DNA of 64,000 nucleotides from Halomonas aestuarii (GTDB lineage Bacteria; Pseudomonadota; Gammaproteobacteria; Pseudomonadales; Halomonadaceae), in assembly GCF_001886615.1 (NCBI RefSeq), contig NZ_CP018139.1, positions 806,001 to 870,000 of the forward strand. Direction: 5' to 3'. Both the position numbers and the translations under genes were made by a program. Position 1 is the first letter of the stretch, and every line of letters begins with the position of its first letter. Below are positions 8,179 through 17,700 of the stretch, in pieces. The notes under the pieces were generated by a model. The model searched no databases. It was not told the origin of the DNA and saw only the letters and a program-made list of their open reading frames with translations.

Positions 8179-9399
8179 CTAGACCTCCCCGGCATTGTCG
8201 AGCTCCACCGCCTGGAACATGCGCTCCGGCAGGTCGGGGATGGCCGCCTTGACCCGGTTCCAGCTGGGGATGAAGGGTCGTTCGCCGGGGTTGTCCAGGA
8301 AGGCGCTGCCGGCCTCGAGCAGGTTGGCGGCAAAGAGCTCCACGGCCTGTTCCTCGCCGTGGCGATCCAGGCTCAGGCCGTTCATCACGGCATCGTGGTC
8401 ATAGGCCTCGATCAGGTCCAGGGCCAGGCGGTAGTAGGTCGCCTTGATGGTCCTGAAGCCCTCGGCGCTGAAGGTCACGCCCTGGGTCGCCAGCTTGCGA
8501 TAGAGCGACTTGGCGATATCGAGGCTCATGCGGTTGAGTCCGCCCGTGGCGTCGTCGGCGGACACCGGCTGGTGCTTGTGGTCATAGGCGTCGGCCAGGT
8601 CCACCTGGCAGAGGCGCTTGGTCGAGTAGTTGCGATGTACCTCCGAGAGTACCCCGATCTCCAGCCCCCAGTCGGCCGGGATGCGGATGCCGTCGAGCAC
8701 CTCGGTGCGCATGGAGAACTCGCCGGAGAGCGCGTAGCGGAAACTATCCAGGTACTCGAGGTAGGGCAAGGGACCGTGAATCTTCTTGAGGGCCCGCAGC
8801 AGCGGGGTGACCATCAGCCGCGAGACCCGGCCGTTGAGCCGCCCCTCGGCGATGCGCGGGTAGTAGCCCTTGCAGAACTCGTAGTTGAACTGGGGATGGA
8901 CCACGGGATAGAAGAGCCGCGCCAGTAGCCCCCGGTCGTAGGTGAGGATGTCGCAGTCGTGCAGGGCGACCACCCGGCTGCGCTGCGAGGCCTGCACATA
9001 GCCCCCGCAGTACCAGACGTTGCGGCCCTTGCCGGGCTGCTGGGGCGCCAGACCCTGCGCCTCCAGCTCGGCGTCCAGCGCGCGCAGCCGGGGACCGTCG
9101 TTCCAGAGGATGCGGTGGTGCTGGGGCAGCCGGGCGAAGAAGTCGCGGGCGCGCAGGAACTGCTCCCGGTCGGCGCGATCCAGGCCGATCACCACCTCCG
9201 CGAGGTAGGGCACCCGGGCGATCTCGTCGACGATGTGGGACAGCGCCGGCCCCTCCAGCTCGGAGAAGAGCGACGGCAGGATCAGGCTCATGGGGCGACG
9301 CGCGGAGAACGCGACCAGATCCTCCTCCAGGGCCTCCACCGGCCGGCGGGTCAGGTTGTGGAAGTCGGTGATGATGCCGTTCTGGTGGAAGTCGCTCAT
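8179..9399 (-). CDS. gpgS: GT81-like glucosyl-3-phosphoglycerate synthase
   Basis: A 406-residue glycosyltransferase with a GT-A fold. A nucleotide-sugar metal site VVALHDCDILTYDRG (DCD) lies near residue 150, preceded by GKGRNVWYCGGYVQAS and followed by FCKGYYPRIAEGRLNGRVSR. This arrangement is that of glucosyl-3-phosphoglycerate synthases, which join NDP-glucose to 3-phosphoglycerate in the cytoplasm as the first step to glucosylglycerate, a compatible solute. Its ATG overlaps the stop of the HAD phosphatase gene (ATGA), giving a two-gene operon for the pathway. Glucose rather than mannose is inferred from overall resemblance to GpgS; mannosyl-3-phosphoglycerate synthase is the alternative. 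Confidence 0.8.
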   Translation of the reverse strand: MSDFHQNGIITDFHNLTRRPVEALEEDLVAFSARRPMSLILPSLFSELEGPALSHIVDEIARVPYLAEVVIGLDRADREQFLRARDFFARLPQHHRILWNDGPRLRALDAELEAQGLAPQQPGKGRNVWYCGGYVQASQRSRVVALHDCDILTYDRGLLARLFYPVVHPQFNYEFCKGYYPRIAEGRLNGRVSRLMVTPLLRALKKIHGPLPYLEYLDSFRYALSGEFSMRTEVLDGIRIPADWGLEIGVLSEVHRNYSTKRLCQVDLADAYDHKHQPVSADDATGGLNRMSLDIAKSLYRKLATQGVTFSAEGFRTIKATYYRLALDLIEAYDHDAVMNGLSLDRHGEEQAVELFAANLLEAGSAFLDNPGERPFIPSWNRVKAAIPDLPERMFQAVELDNAGEV

Positions 9400-10322
9400 G
9401 CCGGCACCCTCCCCGTACGCTCACCGCGCACCGTCTCGGTCACGCCTGCGGCCGCCGACGTCAGTCGGCGGTGGGCTCGCCCCCACCAGTAGGCCACCCC
9501 CTCGGCCCAGCCGGCGGGCCCGGTGGCCACGCTGCAATAGAGTGATGGCTGGTCCGGCGACACCGACAGATCGTGGCAGCCGCGGATCACCACGGCCTGG
9601 TCGACCGCCTCGAGCATGGCGATGTCGTTGGGGCCGTCGCCCAGCGCCAGGGTCAGGGGCCGGCTGCCGCGCAGCGCCTCGAAGCGATCGATCAGCCAGG
9701 CGACGGCCCGGCCCTTGTGGCAGTCGCCGGTGACGTGCCAGAAGCGTCCGCCACGCACCAGGCGCAGGCCATCTCCCTCGAGGCCCTCCCGGAAGGCCGC
9801 GAGGCGCTCGTCCGCCTCCTCCCAGATCAGCGGCTCGCTGCCCTCGCGCAGCCGGGCCAGGCGTGCCTCCGGCTCGGCCAGCCCGGTGAAGTCGACCAGT
9901 TCCTCCAGGGACATCTCGCTCATGGTGGTGAAGCGTATCCCCAGCCGCTCTCGCCAGACCGAGAGTCGCTTGCGGATGAAGCCGATATCGACGCCCAGGG
10001 TGCGGATCGCCAGGCCGTCGGGGCCGGGCCCACGATCCAGCCGGGCATGGCACCAGGCGGGGGGCAGCCCGGCCAGGGCGCCGTTCTCGGCGATGAAGGG
10101 GGCGTCCTCGAGGCCGAGCTCGCGGCGCAGCGGCAGGATTTCGCTGCGGGTCTTGCTGGTCACCGGAATCACCGGCACGCCCTCGGCCTTCAGACGGTCG
10201 AGCCAAGGCCGGGCCGGCGACCAGTCGTAGCTGTGGTGGTCGAGCAGCGAGCCGTCCAGGTCGGTGAAGACCAGGCGCGGCCGCTGGGCGGGATCATAGG
10301 GCGAGGCTGAGTTCGAGGGCAT
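9396..10322 (-). CDS. gpgP: HAD-IIB glucosyl/mannosyl-3-phosphoglycerate phosphatase
   Basis: A 308-residue HAD-superfamily hydrolase of the IIB (Cof/MPGP) type. Motif I is VFTDLDGSLLDHHSYDW at residues 18-34, with the nucleophile in DLDGS. Motif II is VIPVTSKTRSE near residue 57, and motif IV is LGDGPNDIAMLEAVD near residue 232. IAENGA and the FTTMSEM cap segment are as in mannosyl-3-phosphoglycerate phosphatases (YedP family). It should remove the phosphate from the product of the adjacent synthase to give glucosylglycerate. It is the first gene of the pair and overlaps the synthase start by four bases. Confidence 0.83.
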   Translation of the reverse strand: MPSNSASPYDPAQRPRLVFTDLDGSLLDHHSYDWSPARPWLDRLKAEGVPVIPVTSKTRSEILPLRRELGLEDAPFIAENGALAGLPPAWCHARLDRGPGPDGLAIRTLGVDIGFIRKRLSVWRERLGIRFTTMSEMSLEELVDFTGLAEPEARLARLREGSEPLIWEEADERLAAFREGLEGDGLRLVRGGRFWHVTGDCHKGRAVAWLIDRFEALRGSRPLTLALGDGPNDIAMLEAVDQAVVIRGCHDLSVSPDQPSLYCSVATGPAGWAEGVAYWWGRAHRRLTSAAAGVTETVRGERTGRVPA

Positions 10323-10942
10323 GGCGTGTCCGGCTCCGGCGTGGTGGACTCGTCATGCCCCATGCAGGGGGCGTGCCAGAGGCCACCGAAAGCGCTCTGT
10401 ACACAGGGGCATAGAGATCGCCCACCGCAGGCGGCAGGGCTGACGCACCAGAAGCGAACACGAAAACGCCCCACCATGGTGCGTCATGGAGAGCAGTACT
10501 CCTGCAGGACAAATTCCAGCGGATGGCATCTCACCATGATGAACCTGTGGACCTGAGATGAGTATATTCATGCCAACGTACGAGCTATCAGTTGGTGCCA
10601 TATCTAACACTTCCGCAAGTATATATTCTGAAAAAGCCGTCATTTTTCATGACAAGAATCTCCGATCATTTACGGATAAAAACCACTCTAATGATGAGAT
10701 CAATACCATTATAAAAATACACTTCGTAAAGGTTGGTTACATTTCTACCGTGCTATATTCTGTTCGAGTGGTGACCTTTTATTGGCAGCCATGTGGTGTG
10801 GCTGCATTTTAATTGCCTTCCTTCATGTCGCCTTCTACCAGTCAGTCCAATCGAAGGTTTTTACTGTCAAGAACAGCTATTCGCGAAGTGTATACCTAGC
10901 CCGCCGATTGACGTTGGTCGTGGATACAATGGGAGATGGAAA
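10323..10942. other. 620-base gene-free leader before the first giant repeat protein
   Basis: No convincing gene is seen here. From about 10560 to 10930 the composition turns markedly AT-rich compared with the rest of the window, which suggests a promoter/regulatory region or acquired DNA. A weak sigma-70-like pair, TTGGTT near 10732 and TATATT near 10753, lies about 190 bases before the start codon. Short open frames on both strands here lack ribosome sites and recognisable content. Confidence 0.4.
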
Positions 10943-13900
10943 ATGGCCACTCCAACTGCTAACGATGACTTATTCTACGAAGTCTTCGAAGACGAGATCC
11001 TTCGCGCCAATCCTCAGCTCGGCGTTCTGAACAATGATACCGATGCCGACGGAGATAAGCTGTCGGCAGTACTGCTCTCTGCTCCGCAAAACCCGCTTAT
11101 CCACTTACGATCCAATGGCAGCTTCACTTACGACGCGAGTTATAGTGACCAACTGTGGATCGACACCGACGGCAGTGATCCGACACTGAGTCTAGAGGCA
11201 GACGGAGACGTCCAACTGGTGAACGGCTTCGACTCCCTCGCCGCTGGTGCCATCGTCTACGACGAATACACCTATGCTGCCGATGATGGCCAGAGTACTG
11301 ATGATGCAACGGTGAGAGTGAAGATCATCGGTGTCAATGACGACCCGGTCGCCTACGACGATGCCGGTACGTTCCTGCATGGGGTCGACTCGACGATCTC
11401 GATCGATGTGCTGGACAACGATACCGACGTCGATATCTGGCCCGTGGCGGACGACCTCGAGATCATTGGCCTGACGGACCTGGTGGACACTACCGCCGGC
11501 ACCCTCGACAGCGACACCACGGTCGACGATGGACTGACGATCACGACGCTGGAGGGTGGCACCGCCACCTTCAATACGGCCACCGGAGAGATCGAATACG
11601 TCGCCGCCCCTGGCTTCGTCGGCACCGACACCGTCCAGTACACGGTCAGCGACGGTAACGGAGGCACCGATACCAGCGTGATCCGGATCACCGTCGAGGC
11701 GACCAACCGCGCGCCGCTGGCCGGCGACGACAGCATCACCACGGCCCGGGACACCGCGGTGCAGATCGCCGTGCTCGCCAACGACAGCGACCCCGACGGC
11801 GATACGCTGACGCTGGGCAGCGTCACCCAGCCCGCCAACGGCAGCGTCACGGCCAATCCCGACGGCACGCTCACCTACACCCCGGCCGCGGGCTTCGTCG
11901 GCACCGACAGCTTTACCTACCGCGCCTCGGACAGTGCCCTGGAAAGCGACCCCGCCACGGTCACCGTCACCGTGGAGGCGGTCAACCAGGCGCCGCTCGC
12001 CGGCGACGACAGCATCACCACCGCCAAGGACACCGCGGTACAGATCGCCGTGCTCGCCAACGACAGCGACCCCGATGGCGATACGCTGACGCTGGGCAGC
12101 GTCACCCAGCCCGCCAACGGCAGCGTCACGGCCAATCCCGACGGCACGCTCACCTACACCCCGGCCGCGGGCTTCGTCGGCACCGACAGCTTTACCTACC
12201 GCGCCTCGGACAGTGCCCTGGAAAGCGACCCCGCCACGGTCACCGTCACCGTGGAGGCGGTCAACCAGGCGCCGCTCGCCGGCGACGACAGCATCACCAC
12301 CGCCAAGGACACCGCGGTACAGATCGCCGTGCTGGCCAACGACAGCGACCCCGACGGCGATACGCTGACGCTGGGCAGCGTCACCCAGCCCGCCAACGGC
12401 AGCGTCACGGCCAATCCCGACGGCACGCTCACCTACACCCCGGCCGCGGGCTTCGTCGGCACCGACAGCTTCACCTACCGCGCCTCGGACAGTGCCCTGG
12501 AAAGCGACCCCGCCACGGTCACCGTCACCGTGGAGGCGGTCAACCAGGCGCCGCTCGCCGGCGACGACAGCATCACCACCGCCAAGGACACCGCGGTGCA
12601 GATCGCCGTGCTCGCCAACGACAGCGACCCCGACGGCGATACGCTGACGCTGGGCAGCGTCACCCAGCCCGCCAACGGCAGCGTCACGGCCAATCCCGAC
12701 GGCACGCTCACCTACACCCCGGCCGCGGGCTTCGTCGGCACCGACAGCTTCACCTACCGCGCCTCGGACAGTGCCCTGGAAAGCGACCCCGCCACGGTCA
12801 CCGTCACCGTGGAGGCGGTCAACCAGGCGCCGCTCGCCGGCGACGACAGCATCACCACCGCCAAGGACACCGCGGTACAGATCGCCGTGCTCGCCAACGA
12901 CAGCGACCCCGACGGCGATACGCTGACGCTGGGCAGCGTCACCCAGCCCGCCAACGGCAGCGTCACGGCCAATCCCGACGGCACGCTCACCTACACCCCG
13001 GCCGCGGGCTTCGTCGGTACCGACAGCTTCACCTACCGCGCCTCGGACAGTGCCCTGGAAAGCGACCCCGCCACGGTCACCGTCACCGTGGAGGCGGTCA
13101 ACCAGGCGCCGCTCGCCGGCGACGACAGCATCACCACCGCCAAGGACACCGCGGTGCAGATCGCCGTGCTCGCCAACGACAGCGACCCCGACGGCGATAC
13201 GCTGACGCTGGGCAGCGTCACCCAGCCCGCCAACGGCAGCGTCACGGCCAATCCCGACGGCACGCTCACCTACAGCCCGGCCGCGGGCTTCGTCGGCACC
13301 GACAGCTTCACCTACCGCGCCTCGGACAGTGCCCTGGAAAGCGACCCCGCCACGGTCACCGTCACCGTGGAGGCGGTCAACCAGGCGCCGCTCGCCGGCG
13401 ACGACAGCATCACCACCGCCAAGGACACCGCGGTACAGATCGCCGTGCTGGCCAACGACAGCGACCCCGACGGCGATACGCTGACGCTGGGCAGCGTCAC
13501 CCAGCCCGCCAACGGCAGCGTCACGGCCAATCCCGACGGCACGCTCACCTACACCCCGGCCGCGGGCTTCGTCGGTACCGACAGCTTCACCTACCGCGCC
13601 TCGGACAGTGCCCTGGAAAGCGACCCCGCCACGGTCACCGTCACCGTGGAGGCGGTCAACCAGGCGCCGCTCGCCGGCGACGACAGCATCACCACCGCCA
13701 AGGACACCGCGGTGCAGATCGCCGTGCTCGCCAACGACAGCGACCCCGACGGCGATACGCTGACGCTGGGCAGCGTCACCCAGCCCGCCAACGGCAGCGT
13801 CACGGCCAATCCCGACGGCACGCTCACCTACACCCCGGCCGCGGGCTTCGTCGGCACCGACAGCTTCACCTACCGCGCCTCGGACAGTGCCCTGGAAAGC

Positions 13901-16900
13901 GACCCCGCCACGGTCACCGTCACCGTGGAGGCGGTCAACCAGGCGCCGCTCGCCGGCGACGACAGCATCACCACCGCCAAGGACACCGCGGTGCAGATCG
14001 CCGTGCTCGCCAACGACAGCGACCCCGACGGCGATACGCTGACGCTGGGCAGCGTCACCCAGCCCGCCAACGGCAGCGTCACGGCCAATCCCGACGGCAC
14101 GCTCACCTACACCCCGGCCGCGGGCTTCGTCGGCACCGACAGCTTCACCTACCGCGCCTCGGACAGTGCCCTGGAAAGCGACCCCGCCACGGTCACCGTC
14201 ACCGTGGAGGCGGTCAACCAGGCGCCGCTCGCCGGCGACGACAGCATCACCACCGCCAAGGACACCGCGGTGCAGATCGCCGTGCTCGCCAACGACAGCG
14301 ACCCCGACGGCGATACGCTGACGCTGGGCAGCGTCACCCAGCCCGCCAACGGCAGCGTCACGGCCAATCCCGACGGCACGCTCACCTACACCCCGGCCGC
14401 GGGCTTCGTCGGTACCGACAGCTTCACCTACCGCGCCTCGGACAGTGCCCTGGAAAGCGACCCCGCCACGGTCACCGTCACCGTGGAGGCGGTCAACCAG
14501 GCGCCGCTCGCCGGCGACGACAGCATCACCACCGCCAAGGACACCGCGGTACAGATCGCCGTGCTGGCCAACGACAGCGACCCCGACGGCGATACGCTGA
14601 CGCTGGGCAGCGTCACCCAGCCCGCCAACGGCAGCGTCACGGCCAATCCCGACGGCACGCTCACCTACACCCCGGCCGCGGGCTTCGTCGGTACCGACAG
14701 CTTCACCTACCGCGCCTCGGACAGTGCCCTTCAGAGTGACCCCGCCACGGTCACCGTCACCGTGGAGCCCCCCCCCAGGGTGACCGTGCAGTTCCAGCAG
14801 GGCCTCGACGGCTATGCAGGCGTGGCGGACACCTACCTGCGCGAGGTAGCGCCCTCGACCAGCCTGGCGAATGCCACGACGCTCAACGTCGACAGCAGCG
14901 ACGGCGGTGGCCAGGTGCAGACGCTGCTGCGTTTCGACGCCCTCTTCGGCAGCGGGGCCGGGCAGATCCCGCTGGGCGCCACCATCCTCTCCGCAACGCT
15001 CGAGTTGGAGACCACCGGCAAGGGAGATGGAGCCAAGCTCCACCGCATGCTCCAGCCCTGGGAAGACGACGCCACCTGGAACGGCCTCGAGAACGGCATC
15101 CAGGCCGATGGCCTCGAGGCCATGACCCAGGCCGACCTCGACACGGGCTTCGTCGAGGTCGGCACGACGCGACTCGATGTCACAACTAGCCTGCAGGCCT
15201 GGGCCGACGGCGAGCTGAACCTCGGCTGGGCCTTCATGCCCACCGGCTCCAACGGGTGGGACTTCGATTCGGCGGAGGGCGCCACCCCGCCCAGGCTGAT
15301 CGTCGAGTACAGCGTTCCGGAGGACGACCCGACCAATGGCGCGCCGCTCGCCAGTGACGACACCATCACGACCTCTCGGGACACCGCGGTGCAGATCGCC
15401 GTGCTGGCCAACGACAGCGATCCCGACGGCGATACGCTGAGCCTGGGCGCCCTGACCGCCCCCTCGAACGGCACCGTGACGGTCAACCCCGACGGCACGC
15501 TCGTCTACACCCCGGATGCCGGCTTCGTCGGCACCGACAGCTTCACCTACCGCGCCTCGGACGGTGAGCTGGACAGCGACCCCGCCACGGTCACCGTCAC
15601 CGTCGAGCCTATCCCCAGCGTGACCGTGCAGTTCCAGCAGGGCCTCGACGGCTATGCGGGTGCGAGGGATACCTACCTGCGTGAGATAGCGCCCGGGACC
15701 AGTCTGGCGAATGCCACGACGCTCAACGTCGACAGCAGCGACGGCGGCGGCCGGGTGCAGACCGTGCTTCGCTTCAGTGACCTCTTCGGCAGCGGGGCCG
15801 GGCAGGTCCCGCTGGGCGCCACCATCCTCTCCGCCTCGCTCGAGGTGGAGACCACCAGCAAGGGAGACGGCGCCAGGCTCCACCGCATGCTCCAGCCCTG
15901 GAAGGACGATGCCACCTGGGACGACCTCGAGAACGGCATCCAGGCCGATGGCCTCGAGGCCCTGGCCGAGGCCGATCTCGACACCGGCTTCGTCGGCACC
16001 GGCACCACGCGCCTCGATGTCACGACGAGCCTGCAGGCCTGGGCCGACGGCGAGCTGAACCTCGGCTGGGCCTTTATGCCTACCGGCTCCGACGGGTGGG
16101 ACTTCGACTCGGCGGAGGGCAGCACCCCGCCCCGGCTGATCGTCGAGTACAGCGTCCCGGACGCCGACCCGACCAATGGCGCACCACTCGCCAGCGACGA
16201 CAGCACCACCATGCCGTGGTACAGGGCGGTGCAGATCGACGTGCTCGCCAACGACAGCGACCCCGATGGCAACCCGCTGTCGCTGGGCGCCCTCACCGCG
16301 CCCTCGAACGGCAGCGTGACGGTCAACCCCGACGGCACGCTCACCTACACCCCGGACGCAGGCTTCAGCGGCACCGACAGCTTCACCTACCGCGCCTCGG
16401 ACGGACGCCTGCTGAGCCCCATCGCCACCGTGAGCATCACCGTCGAGGCAGCGGGCGAGCCGCCTGACACCTCCTTCATCGCCACGACATTCGACAGCAC
16501 CGACGGGCGCAACTTCGCCCACACGAACGCGACCAAGAGCTTCTATCACGACGGCGAATGGTGGAGCGTACTTCCCGAACAGGCGGGCTGGCATGTCTAC
16601 CGCTTCAGTGGAACACTGCCTGACCCCGGCACGCTGGGGGGATGGACCCTGGCCAGCCCCACGATGCTGGCCAGCGGCAGCCGCGCCGACATTGCCTGGC
16701 ACGATGCCACCGACACGCTGTACGTGCTGAATTTCGGCCCCGATGAAGCGAGCCCTCGTCTGTTCCAGCTGGGATACGATCCGGTCACCGGCGAATTCGA
16801 GATCCAGGCCGACATCACGCTCGCCGGCGCGGACGGCAAGTTGACCGGCGCCGAGTGGCAACGCAACACGGAAATGTCACTGGGGGTCGACCAGCAGGGG

Positions 16901-17674
16901 AACCCCATCGTCTCCCTGATCGGCCCCTCGGCGGCGGGGGGAGAGAGTGGCCTGAAGCTCGCGTTTCCCACCTCCGGGGCCCTGGAGGCCTGGAGCACGG
17001 CCGTGGTCGACAGTGGCCCGACCACCGTCTCGGCCAGCAACGGCGACAACAAGGTTGATTTCGTGGCCTTCCAGCTCGGCGGCGTCGACCATGTCGGGTT
17101 CGTCTATGGCGACCAGAGCAGCGGCGTCTGGAAGTTCGCCTACCAGGCGACGCCTTCGACGCCCGAAAACTATGCAAGCGGCTGGGTGACCGAGGTCATC
17201 ACCGATGCGGTCGGCCTGGACAATCACCTGGCGGCATTGTGGGATGGCGACGAGGTCATCATGACCATGAAGGACGACCAGGATGCCATCTGGGCGGTGA
17301 AGGGAGTTCCCGGCAACTGGGAGGCGCCCGTCCTGGTCCATGACGCCGCCTACGAGGCAAGCCGGCCGACCCTGGCGTTCGACGAGGATAATGATCAGAT
17401 CTTCATCTTCTACCAGGAAAACGCCGTCTCTCCCTATGGCGACATCTACTTCAAGACGTCATCCACCGAGACACTGGTGTTTGACGCTAATGCCCCGGGA
17501 ACCCGGTTTGTCGCGAGCGACAGCCCCGACGAGAACATGACGGACCCGCAGATGCCGACCCATTCCGTGGGCGAAGCGACGGGCGGTGAATTCTTCGTCT
17601 TCGCCAGGAATAATGAAGCGGACGAGATCTGGTACAACGATTTCTCACTTGCCGAGGATGTGCTTATCGCGTGA
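10943..17674 (+). CDS. Giant cadherin-like/tandem-95 repeat surface protein with two DNRLRE domains
   Basis: A 2243-residue acidic protein. GGAG at 10932 lies seven bases before the ATG at 10943, so this start (MATPTANDDLFYEV) is preferred over the open frame running 50 codons upstream. Order: an N-terminal Ig-like region; eleven copies of a 93-residue cadherin-like/VCBS-type unit (APLAGDDSITT ... VTVTVEAVNQ, about residues 257-1275); two DNRLRE-type domains (YAGVADTYLREVAP, later WEDDATW) each followed by one further cadherin-like unit; and a C-terminal 400-residue segment with repeated strands (FVYGDQSSGVWKF, MKDDQDAIWAV) that may be a beta-propeller. There is no Sec signal peptide and there are no cysteines in the repeats, as expected of type I secretion substrates. 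It is probably a surface or extracellular adhesin; carbohydrate binding by the DNRLRE parts is inference. Confidence 0.85.
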   Translation: MATPTANDDLFYEVFEDEILRANPQLGVLNNDTDADGDKLSAVLLSAPQNPLIHLRSNGSFTYDASYSDQLWIDTDGSDPTLSLEADGDVQLVNGFDSLAAGAIVYDEYTYAADDGQSTDDATVRVKIIGVNDDPVAYDDAGTFLHGVDSTISIDVLDNDTDVDIWPVADDLEIIGLTDLVDTTAGTLDSDTTVDDGLTITTLEGGTATFNTATGEIEYVAAPGFVGTDTVQYTVSDGNGGTDTSVIRITVEATNRAPLAGDDSITTARDTAVQIAVLANDSDPDGDTLTLGSVTQPANGSVTANPDGTLTYTPAAGFVGTDSFTYRASDSALESDPATVTVTVEAVNQAPLAGDDSITTAKDTAVQIAVLANDSDPDGDTLTLGSVTQPANGSVTANPDGTLTYTPAAGFVGTDSFTYRASDSALESDPATVTVTVEAVNQAPLAGDDSITTAKDTAVQIAVLANDSDPDGDTLTLGSVTQPANGSVTANPDGTLTYTPAAGFVGTDSFTYRASDSALESDPATVTVTVEAVNQAPLAGDDSITTAKDTAVQIAVLANDSDPDGDTLTLGSVTQPANGSVTANPDGTLTYTPAAGFVGTDSFTYRASDSALESDPATVTVTVEAVNQAPLAGDDSITTAKDTAVQIAVLANDSDPDGDTLTLGSVTQPANGSVTANPDGTLTYTPAAGFVGTDSFTYRASDSALESDPATVTVTVEAVNQAPLAGDDSITTAKDTAVQIAVLANDSDPDGDTLTLGSVTQPANGSVTANPDGTLTYSPAAGFVGTDSFTYRASDSALESDPATVTVTVEAVNQAPLAGDDSITTAKDTAVQIAVLANDSDPDGDTLTLGSVTQPANGSVTANPDGTLTYTPAAGFVGTDSFTYRASDSALESDPATVTVTVEAVNQAPLAGDDSITTAKDTAVQIAVLANDSDPDGDTLTLGSVTQPANGSVTANPDGTLTYTPAAGFVGTDSFTYRASDSALESDPATVTVTVEAVNQAPLAGDDSITTAKDTAVQIAVLANDSDPDGDTLTLGSVTQPANGSVTANPDGTLTYTPAAGFVGTDSFTYRASDSALESDPATVTVTVEAVNQAPLAGDDSITTAKDTAVQIAVLANDSDPDGDTLTLGSVTQPANGSVTANPDGTLTYTPAAGFVGTDSFTYRASDSALESDPATVTVTVEAVNQAPLAGDDSITTAKDTAVQIAVLANDSDPDGDTLTLGSVTQPANGSVTANPDGTLTYTPAAGFVGTDSFTYRASDSALQSDPATVTVTVEPPPRVTVQFQQGLDGYAGVADTYLREVAPSTSLANATTLNVDSSDGGGQVQTLLRFDALFGSGAGQIPLGATILSATLELETTGKGDGAKLHRMLQPWEDDATWNGLENGIQADGLEAMTQADLDTGFVEVGTTRLDVTTSLQAWADGELNLGWAFMPTGSNGWDFDSAEGATPPRLIVEYSVPEDDPTNGAPLASDDTITTSRDTAVQIAVLANDSDPDGDTLSLGALTAPSNGTVTVNPDGTLVYTPDAGFVGTDSFTYRASDGELDSDPATVTVTVEPIPSVTVQFQQGLDGYAGARDTYLREIAPGTSLANATTLNVDSSDGGGRVQTVLRFSDLFGSGAGQVPLGATILSASLEVETTSKGDGARLHRMLQPWKDDATWDDLENGIQADGLEALAEADLDTGFVGTGTTRLDVTTSLQAWADGELNLGWAFMPTGSDGWDFDSAEGSTPPRLIVEYSVPDADPTNGAPLASDDSTTMPWYRAVQIDVLANDSDPDGNPLSLGALTAPSNGSVTVNPDGTLTYTPDAGFSGTDSFTYRASDGRLLSPIATVSITVEAAGEPPDTSFIATTFDSTDGRNFAHTNATKSFYHDGEWWSVLPEQAGWHVYRFSGTLPDPGTLGGWTLASPTMLASGSRADIAWHDATDTLYVLNFGPDEASPRLFQLGYDPVTGEFEIQADITLAGADGKLTGAEWQRNTEMSLGVDQQGNPIVSLIGPSAAGGESGLKLAFPTSGALEAWSTAVVDSGPTTVSASNGDNKVDFVAFQLGGVDHVGFVYGDQSSGVWKFAYQATPSTPENYASGWVTEVITDAVGLDNHLAALWDGDEVIMTMKDDQDAIWAVKGVPGNWEAPVLVHDAAYEASRPTLAFDEDNDQIFIFYQENAVSPYGDIYFKTSSTETLVFDANAPGTRFVASDSPDENMTDPQMPTHSVGEATGGEFFVFARNNEADEIWYNDFSLAEDVLIA
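11711..14779 (+). repeat. 11 x 279-bp tandem coding repeat (93-aa cadherin-like unit)
   Basis: Eleven head-to-tail units of exactly 279 bases. Copies 2-11 differ at only a few silent or near-silent sites (GTA/GTG, CTC/CTG, GGC/GGT), with one Thr-to-Ser change in copy 6. The last copy diverges at its end (LQSDPA). Near-identity at silent sites points to recent expansion or gene conversion rather than selection on protein alone. Copy number is likely to vary among strains. Confidence 0.97.
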
Positions 17675-17684
17675 GTGCCGACAC

Positions 17685-17700
17685 GGCGGCTCCAGCCGCC
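17685..17700 (+). terminator. Weak hairpin after the giant protein gene
   Basis: GGCGGCT-CC-AGCCGCC begins 11 bases after the stop codon. The stem is GC-rich but the loop is only two bases and no T-run follows, so a terminator role is uncertain. Confidence 0.3.

Noticed and set aside
10323..10812. Short open frames (for example 10326-10556 and 10558-10812, plus strand) as small genes
   Set aside because: No ribosome sites, no conserved features; they overlap an AT-rich probable regulatory region.
11711..14779. CRISPR-like regular spacing of repeats
   Set aside because: The units are 279 bases, contiguous without spacers, and encode a clear cadherin-like domain.
11192..16861. Long minus-strand open frame opposite the first giant gene
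   Set aside because: Same cause: the 279-base repeat lacks stops in that frame and GC-rich codon bias keeps it open. No recognisable protein content.
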